DNA of 64,000 nt from Meconema thalassinum. Taxonomy: Eukaryota > Arthropoda > Insecta > Orthoptera > Tettigoniidae. Positions 54,880-64,000 of this stretch are shown here, piece by piece; the stretch's first letter is position 1, and every line of letters starts with the position of its first letter. A program made the position numbers and the translations under genes. Below the pieces are notes generated by a model. It saw only the letters and a list, made by a program, of their open reading frames with translations, had not been told where the DNA came from and did not search any database. The DNA lies in the NCBI GenBank assembly GCA_946902985.2, contig OX336389.2, positions 128,499,572-128,563,571 on the forward strand. The letters run 5' to 3'.

Positions 54880-55100
54880 CAAAAGTTTGGTGCTTTTCAA
54901 TCGGTCAACACGAATGTACCCAAAAAGAGCTGGGTTGTTCCCTAATCCTGAAATAAATCACATGAGATTAATAAATACATGTAATGTATTGCAGGATTAG
55001 GGCACAACCCAGCTCTTTTTGGGTACATTCGTGTTGACCGACTGAAAAGCACCAAACTTTTGTTTAGTTAGGCAACATTGAAAAATGGCTTCAAATATCA
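54880..55100. mobile_element. Short FB foldback hairpin
   Basis: Arms 54880-54950 and 54992-55062 are 71-bp inverse copies with about two mismatches and a 41-bp loop. They match FB tips (TTTGGTGCTTTTCAATCGGT). The hammerhead core is deleted. Confidence 0.9.
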
Positions 55101-55335
55101 CAATATAATAATAATAGTAATAATAATGGAATGTAGCCTAAATAAATCAGAAACCCCTATGGACGTCAAAATGGCAGGTAAAATCTACAGTAAGTAGGAG
55201 TTTTCTGCTACTTAGGAAGCAAAATAGCTAGTGATGGACGAAGCAAAGAGGTTAGATAAAGTAGGTTGGTTCAGGTAAGGGAAGCATTTCTACAGAATAA
55301 AAATCTGTCGACATCAAATATAGATTTAGATATTT

Positions 55336-55545
55336 TTGAAAGCCATTGTCTGGAGCTTGGCGCTCTATAGAAGTGATACTCGGACTGTTGGCACAGCAAA
55401 AAGGAGGAGAATAGAACCGTTTAAAATGTGGTGTTACAGGAGAATGATGAAGATCAGATGGGTAGATAGAGTAACAAATGAAGTATTAAGACGAGTGGGA
55501 GAGGAGAGATGTTTCTGGCGACTGCTAATGAAGATTAGGAGATAG
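55336..55545 (+). pseudogene. LINE ORF2 C-terminal fragment
   Basis: After SLALYRSDTRTVGTAKRRRI it reads EPFKMWCYRRMMKIRWVDRV, TNEVLRRVGEERCFWRLLMK. This is the segment between RT and the GRPR-type tail of the LINE family also found at 28960-29941. Stops follow at once, and the RT core is absent. Confidence 0.85.
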
Positions 55546-55653
55546 GTTGGTACGACACATGGTACGACACATACTAAGACACCCGGGAATAGCAAACTTG
55601 GTTATGGAAGTGAGGGTCGAGGACAAGAGCTGTAGGGGTAAACCAAGGTTTTA

Positions 55654-56298
55654 CAGTGGAACATGGATAATTCGAATCTCAAGGGACCAGTAAAAATCGA
55701 GTTATCCAAAAATTCGAATGAAGAAAGTTCTTTGAAAAGGGTAGAGAAAATTATATTGCATTACGTTTACATAATGATGTACGTTCAACATAGCAGATTA
55801 ACAGACAACGGTACTGTATAATGACTATATCGTGATTAACCTCAAAAGTTTCAAATGATAAAATAAAGCCAAAATGTACTATTCACCTATTTAACGACAT
55901 TAGTAATCCAGCAATCTAGCTAAGCCTTAGAGAAATCTACAGTTTTTCAAAAAAGTTTGAGATTCTTACCTGTTTCCTACACTTAAGTCTCTCGGCCATC
56001 ACAAAAGAATATAACAAATTTAAGGAACGGAAAACCGAATCACTACCGTCATTTCTACTTTCAAAAAAGAACACCTAAGTTCTGTGATGTGGTTTGTCGT
56101 TTTTCGGGAATTCCTGACCCAATTGTTTGGCTTCCGATCGGCTTTCTACACGTAAAAACTTCGAATTATACAAAATATAATTCGAATTAACCACGATTTT
56201 TTAGCATTGATTGGATATAAAATGCTAGGGACCAAGAGAAAAATTCGAATTAAAGAAGATTTCGAATTATAGAAGTTCGAATTAGCCACTTTTTACTG
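55654..56298. mobile_element. pogo-like MITE with TTCGAA-rich ends
   Basis: Ends CAGTGGAACATGGATAATTC and, reversed, CAGTAAAAAGTGGCTAATTC; both flanks are TA. AATTCGAA motifs recur inside near both ends. 645 bp, no coding. Confidence 0.88.
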
Positions 56299-56358
56299 TA
56301 ATATGTTAAACAGATTGCGTAAGGTGTACAGATGAAACAGGATAGGGAGGCATGGAAG

Positions 56359-56991
56359 CAGGCCCCGGGCTATAAACGGGCATACTGGGCATTTGCCCAG
56401 GGCGCCAAATTTTAGGGGGCGCCGAAATTTAGGTGACGCTGAACGCAGAAAAAGGTTGATCCAACAATCCCAACATTAAAAATAAGTATGACATGGAAAT
56501 CTTTAAAAAGTAGGATAAAATAACTATTATTTGCGCAAATATAAAATAAAAGTAATATTAAATATCACATACATTCGTAGTATTTATGTTTAATCATGAT
56601 TAGGCCTATATTATAACACAGTAAACTAAATTCTCTATTGTTATTGTGTTGTGAAAAAGACGTAACCTTTAGCACAGACTTTTCTAACATAAATAAATTT
56701 GCAAAGTTAAAAGCAAGAAAAAAACTTTGATTTGAAATGTTTCTGTATATTGTACTTTTAAAATGTAACTTTTGAATTTGTAATCTTGGGTTTTAGTGTG
56801 ATTAATGTATCAATAAATGGCTACAACATTTATGAACGACTTACTTTTCTTATTATTTCCTGTGATACAATATTAGTAACGTAGTTGTTTGAAAAAAAAA
56901 ACTATTATGCTATTTTTATAACAAATAATTGAGAAAAAGGGCGCCAGTAGACCATTTGCCCAGGGCGTCTATCACCTTAGCCCGGGGCCTG
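56359..56991. mobile_element. hAT-type MITE
   Basis: Ends CAGGCCCCGGGCTA and the inverse TAGCCCGGGGCCTG; subterminal GGGCATTTGCCCAGGGCGCC is inversely repeated. Exact 8-bp duplication CATGGAAG at 56351-56358 and 56992-56999. 633 bp, AT-rich inside. Confidence 0.93.
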
Positions 56992-57490
56992 CATGGAAGG
57001 CTGCATCAAACCAGTCAAAGGACTGAAGACTCAACAACAATAATAAGAATAATCTTTTATAATGATTTTATCTCCCAACTGTACCAGTAAAGCCCCTCTC
57101 CCCTAGTCATGACCCAAAGACGCCAAAGTACAAACTCTTTGTCGTGATTATAACGCTCTGCTCCTGGAATGATTTCCATGTCAATAATGTTAGCTTATAT
57201 TTCTATTGTTCTATCTTGAGGTGTCGTGCGATACAATTTGAGTGCCCTTTCGAACAATAGCACGGCTCACTGATGTGTTTATTAAATATTATGCCGTGCC
57301 TCTAGTTCAGTAAGCCTAGTTCCTTAATGGCTGTATGGAAAGCCATATCAGGGTTTTTAATGTATGTTTTGTATTTCTTGCTGTGGCTTTGGACCATAAC
57401 CACTGTAATAAAACTTGCGTTGAACTGTTTGTTTATCTAGAACTTACCTTACTTGAGAGCAATCGTCATGAACTTGATTAGAACACACTA

Positions 57491-58322
57491 CAGTACCGGT
57501 CAAATGTTTAGGACCACATCAGGAAATCATGATATGTCACCTAAAACCTAAACTTGTGGCACTGCGATATTTTTACTGAGCTCTTACATCTGATAGAATA
57601 TATACGTCCTGATATCGTTTAATTGGGCCGAGTGTTGTAGAAGTTATGATTTTTTAACTGTTGGAAGATCACACCAAAAATCATCATATACAAAATATAC
57701 AAATTCCGAAAAAAATATAGGACCTCTTTCTGCAGGTTAATACTTTTTCAAGCCAGCGCTAAAATTGTCGATTTTCCCTTGTTCGTGTCACGCTTTTCGT
57801 AAGGCTTCCTTGCTACCTACCCGCTTCTAACTTGTCGTGTCTAGTAGTTCTGCTTTCACTCAACAGATGACATCCAAGCACGGGTTTCTGGCTTGTGGGA
57901 TTTCCCCGTGAAATTATTTTGTTGTCATCAGTACATCGACCATTATAGAGCTGGCTTGAAAGTGTTTAAACCTGCCAAAAAAAAGAGGTCCTGCATTTTT
58001 TCGGAATTTCTATATTTATACCGAAATGATCCCCAACTATTGCTAAATCTAAATAAGAAAATTGAGGGCAATACCTGCAACCAGTTGGAATATACAATAC
58101 ATTATACCTCTGAAAATGGTAATTTTTTGGTGTGACCTTCCAACAGTTAAAAAAATCATAACTTGTACAATACTTGGCCCAATTGAACTAAATCAGGACG
58201 TATATATTCTATCAGATGTAAGAGCTCCGTAAACAAATCGCATAGCTCTAGTGCCATAAGTTTAGGTTTTAGGGGACATATCATGATTTCCTCATGTGGT
58301 CCTAAACTTTTGATCGGTACTG
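57491..58322. mobile_element. Tc1-like element with long inverted arms
   Basis: Ends CAGTACCGGTCAAATGTTTA and, reversed, CAGTACCGATCAAAAGTTTA; flanks TA on both sides. Inverse similarity continues inward for about 250-300 bp (GGACCTCTTTCTGCAGGTT block). An 80-codon frame at 57893-58135 shows no transposase motif. 832 bp. Confidence 0.9.
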
Positions 58323-58618
58323 TAGGTAACAATGAGGAGCATGCAGCAAGGATAAACATAAGTGGAGCACGTATGCCTTATTTTCCGGCGATTGTGGTAG
58401 ATAGTTTATGAATTGTACTCATTAGTTCACCCACACGTGATACGAGTTATCTAATATACACCTTATAACAAAAAGATAACCTAAGGGTCACAATCGATGA
58501 TGAAAATAATTAATATGGGCATGAATAATTAATATGTTACAGCACATCGCATATTACTTCCCGGGCAGTTATTTTCTGCCACTTTTAAGGAGCAGACTGA
58601 CAGAAGAGGTCCCAGATC

Positions 58619-58840
58619 AGATGGATCGGTAGAGCAGGAGCAATTAATTGGCCTTCGCGCTCTCCAAACCTAAACCTACTGATATTTTATTTCTAAGGGC
58701 AATTGCAGCTTGCACATTGAACTCCAGAGCAAGATGAAGAGAGTCTTCGTGCTCCTACTGACGGAGGCTGTGAGACAATCCGCAATATGTCAATATGCAT
58801 CAGCACATCCGTTATTCACTGCGACGGTAGGATAACAAAC
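58619..58840 (+). pseudogene. DDE transposase C-terminal relic (Tc/IS630-like)
   Basis: The frame from 58619 reads RWIGRAGAINWPSRSPNLN, then LLIFYF, a stop, and GQLQLAH. It matches the RWIGRGGPxxWPxRSPDLxPLDFFLWG block common in insect DDE transposases. Later PEQDEE-like and CxxIRNM residues fit the usual C-terminal region. A stop replaces the expected LWG Trp region. No element ends were found. Confidence 0.65.
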
Positions 58841-60390
58841 GCTAACATACATTTTAAACATTAATTATAAGTAGGCTAGATATCCCCAGTTCAAAAAAAA
58901 ACCAGCAAAATATGCAAGCTTCTATGAAATACAACCGTCAATGTTTATATTTTGAATAAATAGTGACTTAAAGGCTTTATCTTCATCTAAATCAAAAATT
59001 ATTCCATTATAGAACGCGGTAAGAATATCCTATGCTACAATGAGTTTTAGTTCCTTGTTAAATTGTTAGGGCAATTTGTAGAACAATGGGCGTATTCGAT
59101 TCACCTTGATGACTTGTGAGTGTTGTCACTATCACAGATACTCCTCTACTACTGTATCATATGCGGTTATTGTTATTATTGTAGTTATTATTATAATAAT
59201 TATTATTGCTATGTTTTATGCCCATGGACTCTGTCTATAGGCTACAATGTGGGTCTTGAGTGTGTGCTCACATGCACCACGTGGAAGCGTGGGCTTCTCC
59301 ACATTGCCCAAGTTCGTGGACAATTCCATTGTGTCTGCTTGACTCATACGTGTTTATTGCTCGGAAAATGCAGCTACTTGAACCGGAATTAAGCTATTGA
59401 TTGTTCTTCGTAACTGTATTCTGTTTTGAAAGGCACCGGTGGGAGATGATAAGCTTTGGACAGGCCAGCGCGGCGGTAGGCGCATATCTGGAAATGACAA
59501 CTGCTACAAATAAAAGAAAGAGATAAATCCATATCTTATTCAACACTGGAAAAAAATAAGAGGTGTATTTTATCACTGGTAGAAGAATTTTACATAGGAA
59601 GTATTTTATCTTTTGAACAATTTATTTTTAATCTTCATCTCTAACTCAAACTCATTTCCTTTAGTTCAAAGATGTATTCATTCACTGAATGCCACAAAGA
59701 TCACAATGCAAACAATAGCCTGTGTAGTGGACATTAAGAACGTATTGTTTTTATTATGATATACAGTAAAACGTGCCTTCAACGGACCCTTTATTTAACG
59801 GAAACTTATCTTATGGGGAGCCGGAATGTCCTATGCTGGCCATGTTAAAATTAAACTTTTAATTGACCATTTCCTTAGAAACTATTAACGGGAACTAATT
59901 GCATTTTATCAGGGATGTTCCTTGATGCTCTCGCCTTATTTTAGCGCAGGTGTTTTGAAAATAAGATTTTTAAAAAATCGTGGATTTTTTTAACTTGGCG
60001 TAAGTTAATTTTAACAGCATTTTCATGGACATTTCCGTGAGGCAAAATTTACCTAAAGCACATTTCGATAAACGGCTGTATTAAAAAAATAACACATATA
60101 AGGAGGAATTACTTCTAAAACTTTAAAATTTGAGTTGAGGGTGGGGGGGGGGGGGGGGAGGGAATTTTTATGCTTAGAAATCTATTTCAACAAGCAACCG
60201 GAATCAAAGATTTTTCCGCTAGCTGCGGAAAAGGCGACAGTTTTGGTTTTAGGACGAGATATGTTCCAACACCGTAACACCCGTTTTGCTTTCTTAATGT
60301 TTTTTTCTTGTATATTGTCTAATAAAGAGAAAACTAAGCTTCCAGAGAGAAATCTTGTGAGTAAGAGAGAGAAAAATAGATATTGTGGGA
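58841..60390. other. Mostly unassigned
   Basis: TACAGTAAAACGTGCCTTCA at 59764 resembles a pogo-type end but lacks a partner. A poly-G run lies at 60142-60158. No gene recognised; a 115-codon frame at 60135 runs into the AAT array. Confidence 0.4.
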
Positions 60391-60396
60391 TTACTA

Positions 60397-60464
<68 letters not shown>

Positions 60465-60685
60465 GTTTCACGTCCCTTTTAACTACTGCGCCTTTTCGAG
60501 ACGCCGGGTGCCGGAATTTTTCCCCGTAGGGATCATTAACGTGCCAGCAAATCTACTGACACGGCTCCCTTGCATTTGCGTACCCTCAAATGACAACTGG
60601 CTGCGCCGGGATTTGATGCTGCTATCTTGGGCTCAGCAAGCCAGAACTTTACCACTGTGTCACGCAGCGAGCTAGTTTACTAATA
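60391..60685 (-). repeat. SINE F with (AAT)n tail
   Basis: Reverse F: GTCCCTTTTAACTACTGCGC, CACGGCTCCCTTGCATTTGC, CTGGCTGCGCCGGGATTTGA. AAT units at 60400-60463 form its 3' tail. Duplication TTACTAATA at 60391-60399 and 60677-60685. Confidence 0.9.
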
Positions 60686-61008
60686 GGATGCATGGTTGTG
60701 GGAAAATAGTCTTAAAAATGAGCCTTGAAGAAAACAAATGCACCGTTAGAAAGCCGAAGGTTCGTATATTATGATGAAGAACTGAAATGTTGAAACTTTT
60801 GAAGATTTCCAGCACTCCGGAGCTCCTTAACCCTATATGGGATAGTGGTCTCTATATTAACCACCCGTCATAAGGACAGTTTATGCTTTCAAAGATGCTG
60901 ATAGTTGAATCTTTCAGCCAAATTTCGGAGAATTTTCATGCCGAAGTACCGGTCTAGTATTTCTGAAAATCAAATATTATATTATAGGCTACGTATCTGC
61001 TTGACGTA
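60686..61008. other. Unassigned sequence
   Basis: No feature recognised. Confidence 0.5.
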
Positions 61009-61303
61009 CTACCCTACCAGGGAATTGTTACCGCTAGACGTGGAGCGAGGCTCTTGTGTATACATTACGTCATCTCGCCACGTTATGGCTACAGTGAGCG
61101 GTTACGGAGCAAGAGGGGGAACGCATGTACAGTCATACAATGAGAAGACACAACATAGCGTACGACCGAACACGAATCATACACACAAATGACATGCGAT
61201 GAGGTTTCGCTGGCGACAACTGCACGTCTATCGCAGGCGTGTGGCTGGGCGGAGCGGATCAGTTCCGATTTCCGCCACCGGTAACAATTCACTGGTAGGA
61301 TAG
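61009..61303. mobile_element. 295-bp TIR element, probably TA-flanked MITE
   Basis: CTACCCTACCAGGGAATTGT on the left pairs with the right end, reversed CTATCCTACCAGTGAATTGT, about 25 bp with two or three mismatches. TA lies on both sides. The interior is GC-richer than its surroundings and overlaps frames on both strands without motifs. Confidence 0.8.
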
Positions 61304-61562
61304 TAATGTGCTGAATAAGATGTAAAAGAAAAACTAAGAACATTAAAAATTTAAGTGTAAATAATATAAATATAGAAATAAAAATCATAAAAATAAAATT
61401 ACATTAATAAAAGAAATATTAAAATGAAAATTATAAATATAACTACAAAAATATTAAAATTGTAAAAATCAATTCACAATTAATTAATAAAATTTAAAAA
61501 TATCGAAATTAAATCTATAAGAACATCAATTAAAAATGAAAAAATAAATATATAAACATTGT
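61304..61562. other. Very AT-rich spacer
   Basis: Strongly A-rich with TAAAAATA-type repeats; no feature. Confidence 0.6.
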
Positions 61563-61745
61563 GGGGTTTGAAGCCATTTTTTCAGTGTTGCCTTAGTATA
61601 CAAGAGTTTAGTGCTTTTCAGTCGGTCAGCACGAATGTACCCAAAAGAGCTGGGTTATGCCCTAATCCTGAAATAAATTACATGAGATTAATAAATACAC
61701 TAGGATGACCAGTTTCGATCGTCAAGCGATCATCATCAGATTTTG
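61563..61745. mobile_element. FB foldback, single left arm
   Basis: TTTGAAGCCATTTTTTCAGT, TTAGTGCTTTTCAGTCGGTC, GAGCTGGGTTATGCCCTAAT, then hammerhead-like core. No right arm in the window. Confidence 0.8.
61703..61740 (-). ncRNA. Hammerhead-like motif, FB single arm
   Basis: Reverse: TCTGATGA, T, GATCG-CTTGA-CGATC, GAAAC, TG, GTC, ATCC. Core and stem II intact; the GGAT partner of stem I is replaced. Confidence 0.5.
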
Positions 61746-62235
61746 ACCATGTAAAAATCTGAAAAAATAACACATTTGGGAAACGGTATTTGCAGCCCGT
61801 TACCAAAAAAAAACCAGCCCTCCAAGTCGCCTTGTTCGAATGTTAGGATTTTTTTTTTGTGTTTTTCTTTGATTTTTTTTAATAGAAAAAAATAAAAATT
61901 CGAAAATCGGCAAATGGCAGATATGCTGGCCCTGATAGCACTATATTTCAGTATAAACGAATTTTAATTATCTAATTATCTATTTTTAAATAGTCCCATT
62001 TTATGATCACCTAGAGGTGTAGTGGCTAGCATATTTAGCTGTCTCCCAAGATGAGTTAAAATTTGAAAAAAAAATGACGGTCCAGGATCATTATTGGCAA
62101 GATTTTCCTAAAAAATCAAACCTCTGGCTGTTTTAATACGACAATTATGAATTTTTAAATAATCTCATTTTCCTTGTCCAGTAGTGTACATATGTATGTA
62201 GGCTATATAAAATATATATGCTACTGTATAGTCCG
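61746..62235. other. Unassigned AT-rich sequence
   Basis: No feature recognised. Confidence 0.5.
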
Positions 62236-62560
62236 CCTTGTTGGGCAGTGGCTAATTTGAGGGCTGGAACGGGGTGCATCAGACAAAACTGAGAAGTGGG
62301 TTCTATTTCCAGTCTAGTCATCCTGGAAGTGGTTTTCCGTGGTTTCCCACATCTACTCCTGGCACATACCGGGATGATTCCTAACTTAAGGCCATGGCTG
62401 CCTTCTTCCCAATCTTCATCTGAATTACAAATTCACTACTACAAATCCCCCAGTAACACAGGTTATCAGACAAATTATGTCTTTATATACATACAGCCGA
62501 GTCCATGACGCCAAATGACCATGATGGCCAAGCCCCTCAAATGAAACAATAACTCCAATA
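62236..62560 (+). repeat. SINE D
   Basis: GGGCTGGAACGGGGTGCATC, GTGGTTTTCCGTGGTTTCCC, CTTAAGGCCATGGCTGCCTT, GGTTATCAGACAAATTATGT, GACCATGATGGCCAAGCCCC. Confidence 0.8.
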
Positions 62561-62670
62561 GATATGGGAAAGATCTTCACACTAGTCTAATCATCGGAGA
62601 GTCCTGGATACAATTTCCGATTCTGCCTTAAGTACTGCTCGATTCCGAGCTGTGTGAACTTGCGGGGTGA

Positions 62671-63437
62671 GGGGAGGCAGGAATAGAAGGGCCTGTCAAC
62701 AGCTCGCCGTGTTATATGGAATTCCTGTCTATTCCAATACTGCTAACATAGGGCCGTTGCCTAAACCACTGTGGAGTTAAGAATGAGTGAGCCAGTCACC
62801 GACCAATGCATTTGGTTCTGTTATTACGCACGGAAAGCCTCCGTGGCTTAGGCGGCAGCACGCCGGCCTCTCACCGCTGAGTCTGTGGTTCAAATCCCGG
62901 TCACTCCATGTGAGATCTGTGCTGGACAAAACGGAGGCAGACAGGTTTTTCTCCGGGTACTCCGGTTTTCCCTGTCAAACTTTCATTCCAGCAACACTCT
63001 CCACTATCATTTCATTCCATCTGTCATTCATAATCATTGCCCCAGAGGAGTGCGTCAGGCCTCGGCAGCCGGCACAGTTCATATTCTCGCCGCTAGATGG
63101 GGGATTCATTCATTCCATTCCTGACCCGGTCGGAGACTGGAAGCAGGCTGTGGATTTTCATTTCATTACGCACGGACCGGGAACCCCGCACGCGAGTTTG
63201 CTATTATTTTCTAGTTCACTTTTAGGGGAGGCAGGAATAGAAGGGCCTGTCAACAGCTCGCCGTGTTATCTGGAATTCCTGTCTATTCCAATACTGCTAA
63301 CATAGGGCCGTTGCCTAAACCACTGTGGAGTTAAGAATGAGTGAGCCAGTCACCGACCAATGCATTTGGTTCTGTTATTACGCACGGACCGGGAACCCCG
63401 CACGCGAGTTTGCTATTATTTTCTAGTTCACTTTTAG
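62671..63437 (+). repeat. Tandem duplication, unit about 213 bp, first copy split by SINE E
   Basis: Unit 1 is 62671-62833 plus 63176-63224; unit 2 is 63225-63437. They are nearly identical (for example TATATGG against TATCTGG). Confidence 0.9.
62834..63164 (+). repeat. SINE E, nested in the tandem duplication
   Basis: Head GCCTCCGTGGCTTAGGCGGC, B box GGTTCAAATCCCGGTCACTC, tail GACTGGAAGCAGGCTGTGGA. Duplication ATTACGCACGG at 62823-62833 and 63165-63175. Confidence 0.93.
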
Positions 63438-63481
63438 CATTGGAGAGCGATACGGCTTCCTGATTGGCTATTCTGATTGAA

Positions 63482-64000
63482 CACGACTGCAGCAAAGAAT
63501 ATGATTAGTCAGCGTAGATATAGCGTGGAATCTATCAGCGATGTCGTTCCATTAAGTTAAGGTTTATATGCTAGTCAAATTTATGCTTTCATAACGAAAA
63601 GAAACCTCATACTTCATGACTAGGGACATCCATGCTAATGACAAATTGCGTATCGTTTTGTTGTATTGTTGTTAGAATAATAAACTCTATACAGCCATAG
63701 GGCCATAAAGTGTCCCCTATTTGTAGAGTAACCCAAATGGTAGGCTACAACGGGGTGTTAATCGATGGAAATCATTGTGGTAATGATTCTTCTTGATTTA
63801 AGAAGACATGGAGACACTTATGGCCTAGGAACAATGATCATGCAACTATTTCAAGAGGCATTACAATGTATACGGTACCAAGAAATTACGAAGTTAAAAC
63901 AGCGGGAGTTCTACATATTTTTTTCAAACCTGGAACGACATCGCTGATAGGTTCCACCCTATAACTACGCTGACTAATCACATCCTTTGCTGCAGACGTG
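63482..64000. mobile_element. Inverted-repeat element running off the window
   Basis: Arm 63482-63550 (CTGCAGCAAAGAATATGATT to CGATGTCGTTCC) is inversely repeated at 63932-64000 with about eight differences. A 60-codon frame lies between (63765-63947, MEIIVVMILLDLRRHGDTYG) without known motifs. The right end is cut by the window edge. Confidence 0.75.

Larger units (their letters stand above)
55105..57050 (+). mobile_element. LINE 3' end split by two DNA transposons
   Basis: Same family as 28590: TTCTGCTACTTAGGAAGC, TCGACATCAAATATAGATTT, and the end CTGCATCAAACCAGTCAAAG. Insertions lie at 55654-56298 and 56359-56991. Confidence 0.88.

Noticed and set aside
59764..60130. Possible pogo-type element starting TACAGTAAAACGTGCCTTCA
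   Set aside because: No matching inverse end was found downstream, so an element could not be bounded.

Overview
This window looks like intergenic or intronic DNA from a large, repeat-rich animal genome, most likely an insect. I found no convincing host protein gene, tRNA, rRNA or CRISPR array. Insect (possibly orthopteroid) origin is inferred from the very dense, diverse tRNA-headed SINEs, from RTE-like LINEs, and from hAT, Tc1/mariner, pogo and Transib-like DNA transposons of arthropod type. The species cannot be named from the sequence alone. Short reading frames over AAT/ATT arrays (for example near 8.5, 26.1, 54.4 and 60.4 kb) are artefacts.

Layout. 0-13 kb: a broken minus-strand LINE with a nested SINE, a pogo-like element keeping a transposase C-terminus, an hAT-type element with an 8-bp duplication, a foldback element with a hammerhead-ribozyme-like core, and many SINEs. 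13-24 kb: mostly SINEs, a 70-bp direct repeat pair and AT-rich sequence. 23.8-30 kb: hAT elements, a Transib-like element with RSS-like ends inserted in a SINE, an hAT remnant inserted in another SINE, and a minus-strand LINE carrying two nested SINEs. 31.7-36.2 kb: a foldback enlarged by two separate hAT elements, one of which carries a further SINE. 38-45 kb: long tandem-repeat elements with regularly spaced ATGGCGGC motifs, one type present as a 1-1.5 kb inverted pair. 45.9-47.8 kb: a 1.9-kb palindromic foldback. 48.8-57 kb: a scrambled mariner, the only long intact reading frame (480 codons, LINE reverse transcriptase) flanked by a 10-bp duplication, and a LINE remnant broken by two DNA transposons. 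57.5-64 kb: a Tc1-like element, a DDE transposase remnant, small TIR elements, a tandem duplication split by a SINE, and an inverted repeat reaching the window edge.

For reference I use local SINE names A-M, defined by head and tail sequence; they are not database names. The non-autonomous elements must rely on enzymes encoded elsewhere. The two most interesting signals are the hammerhead-like motif shared by the foldback copies, and the Transib-like element whose two ends each read heptamer, 23-bp spacer, nonamer-like block and which contains a short two-exon reading frame.
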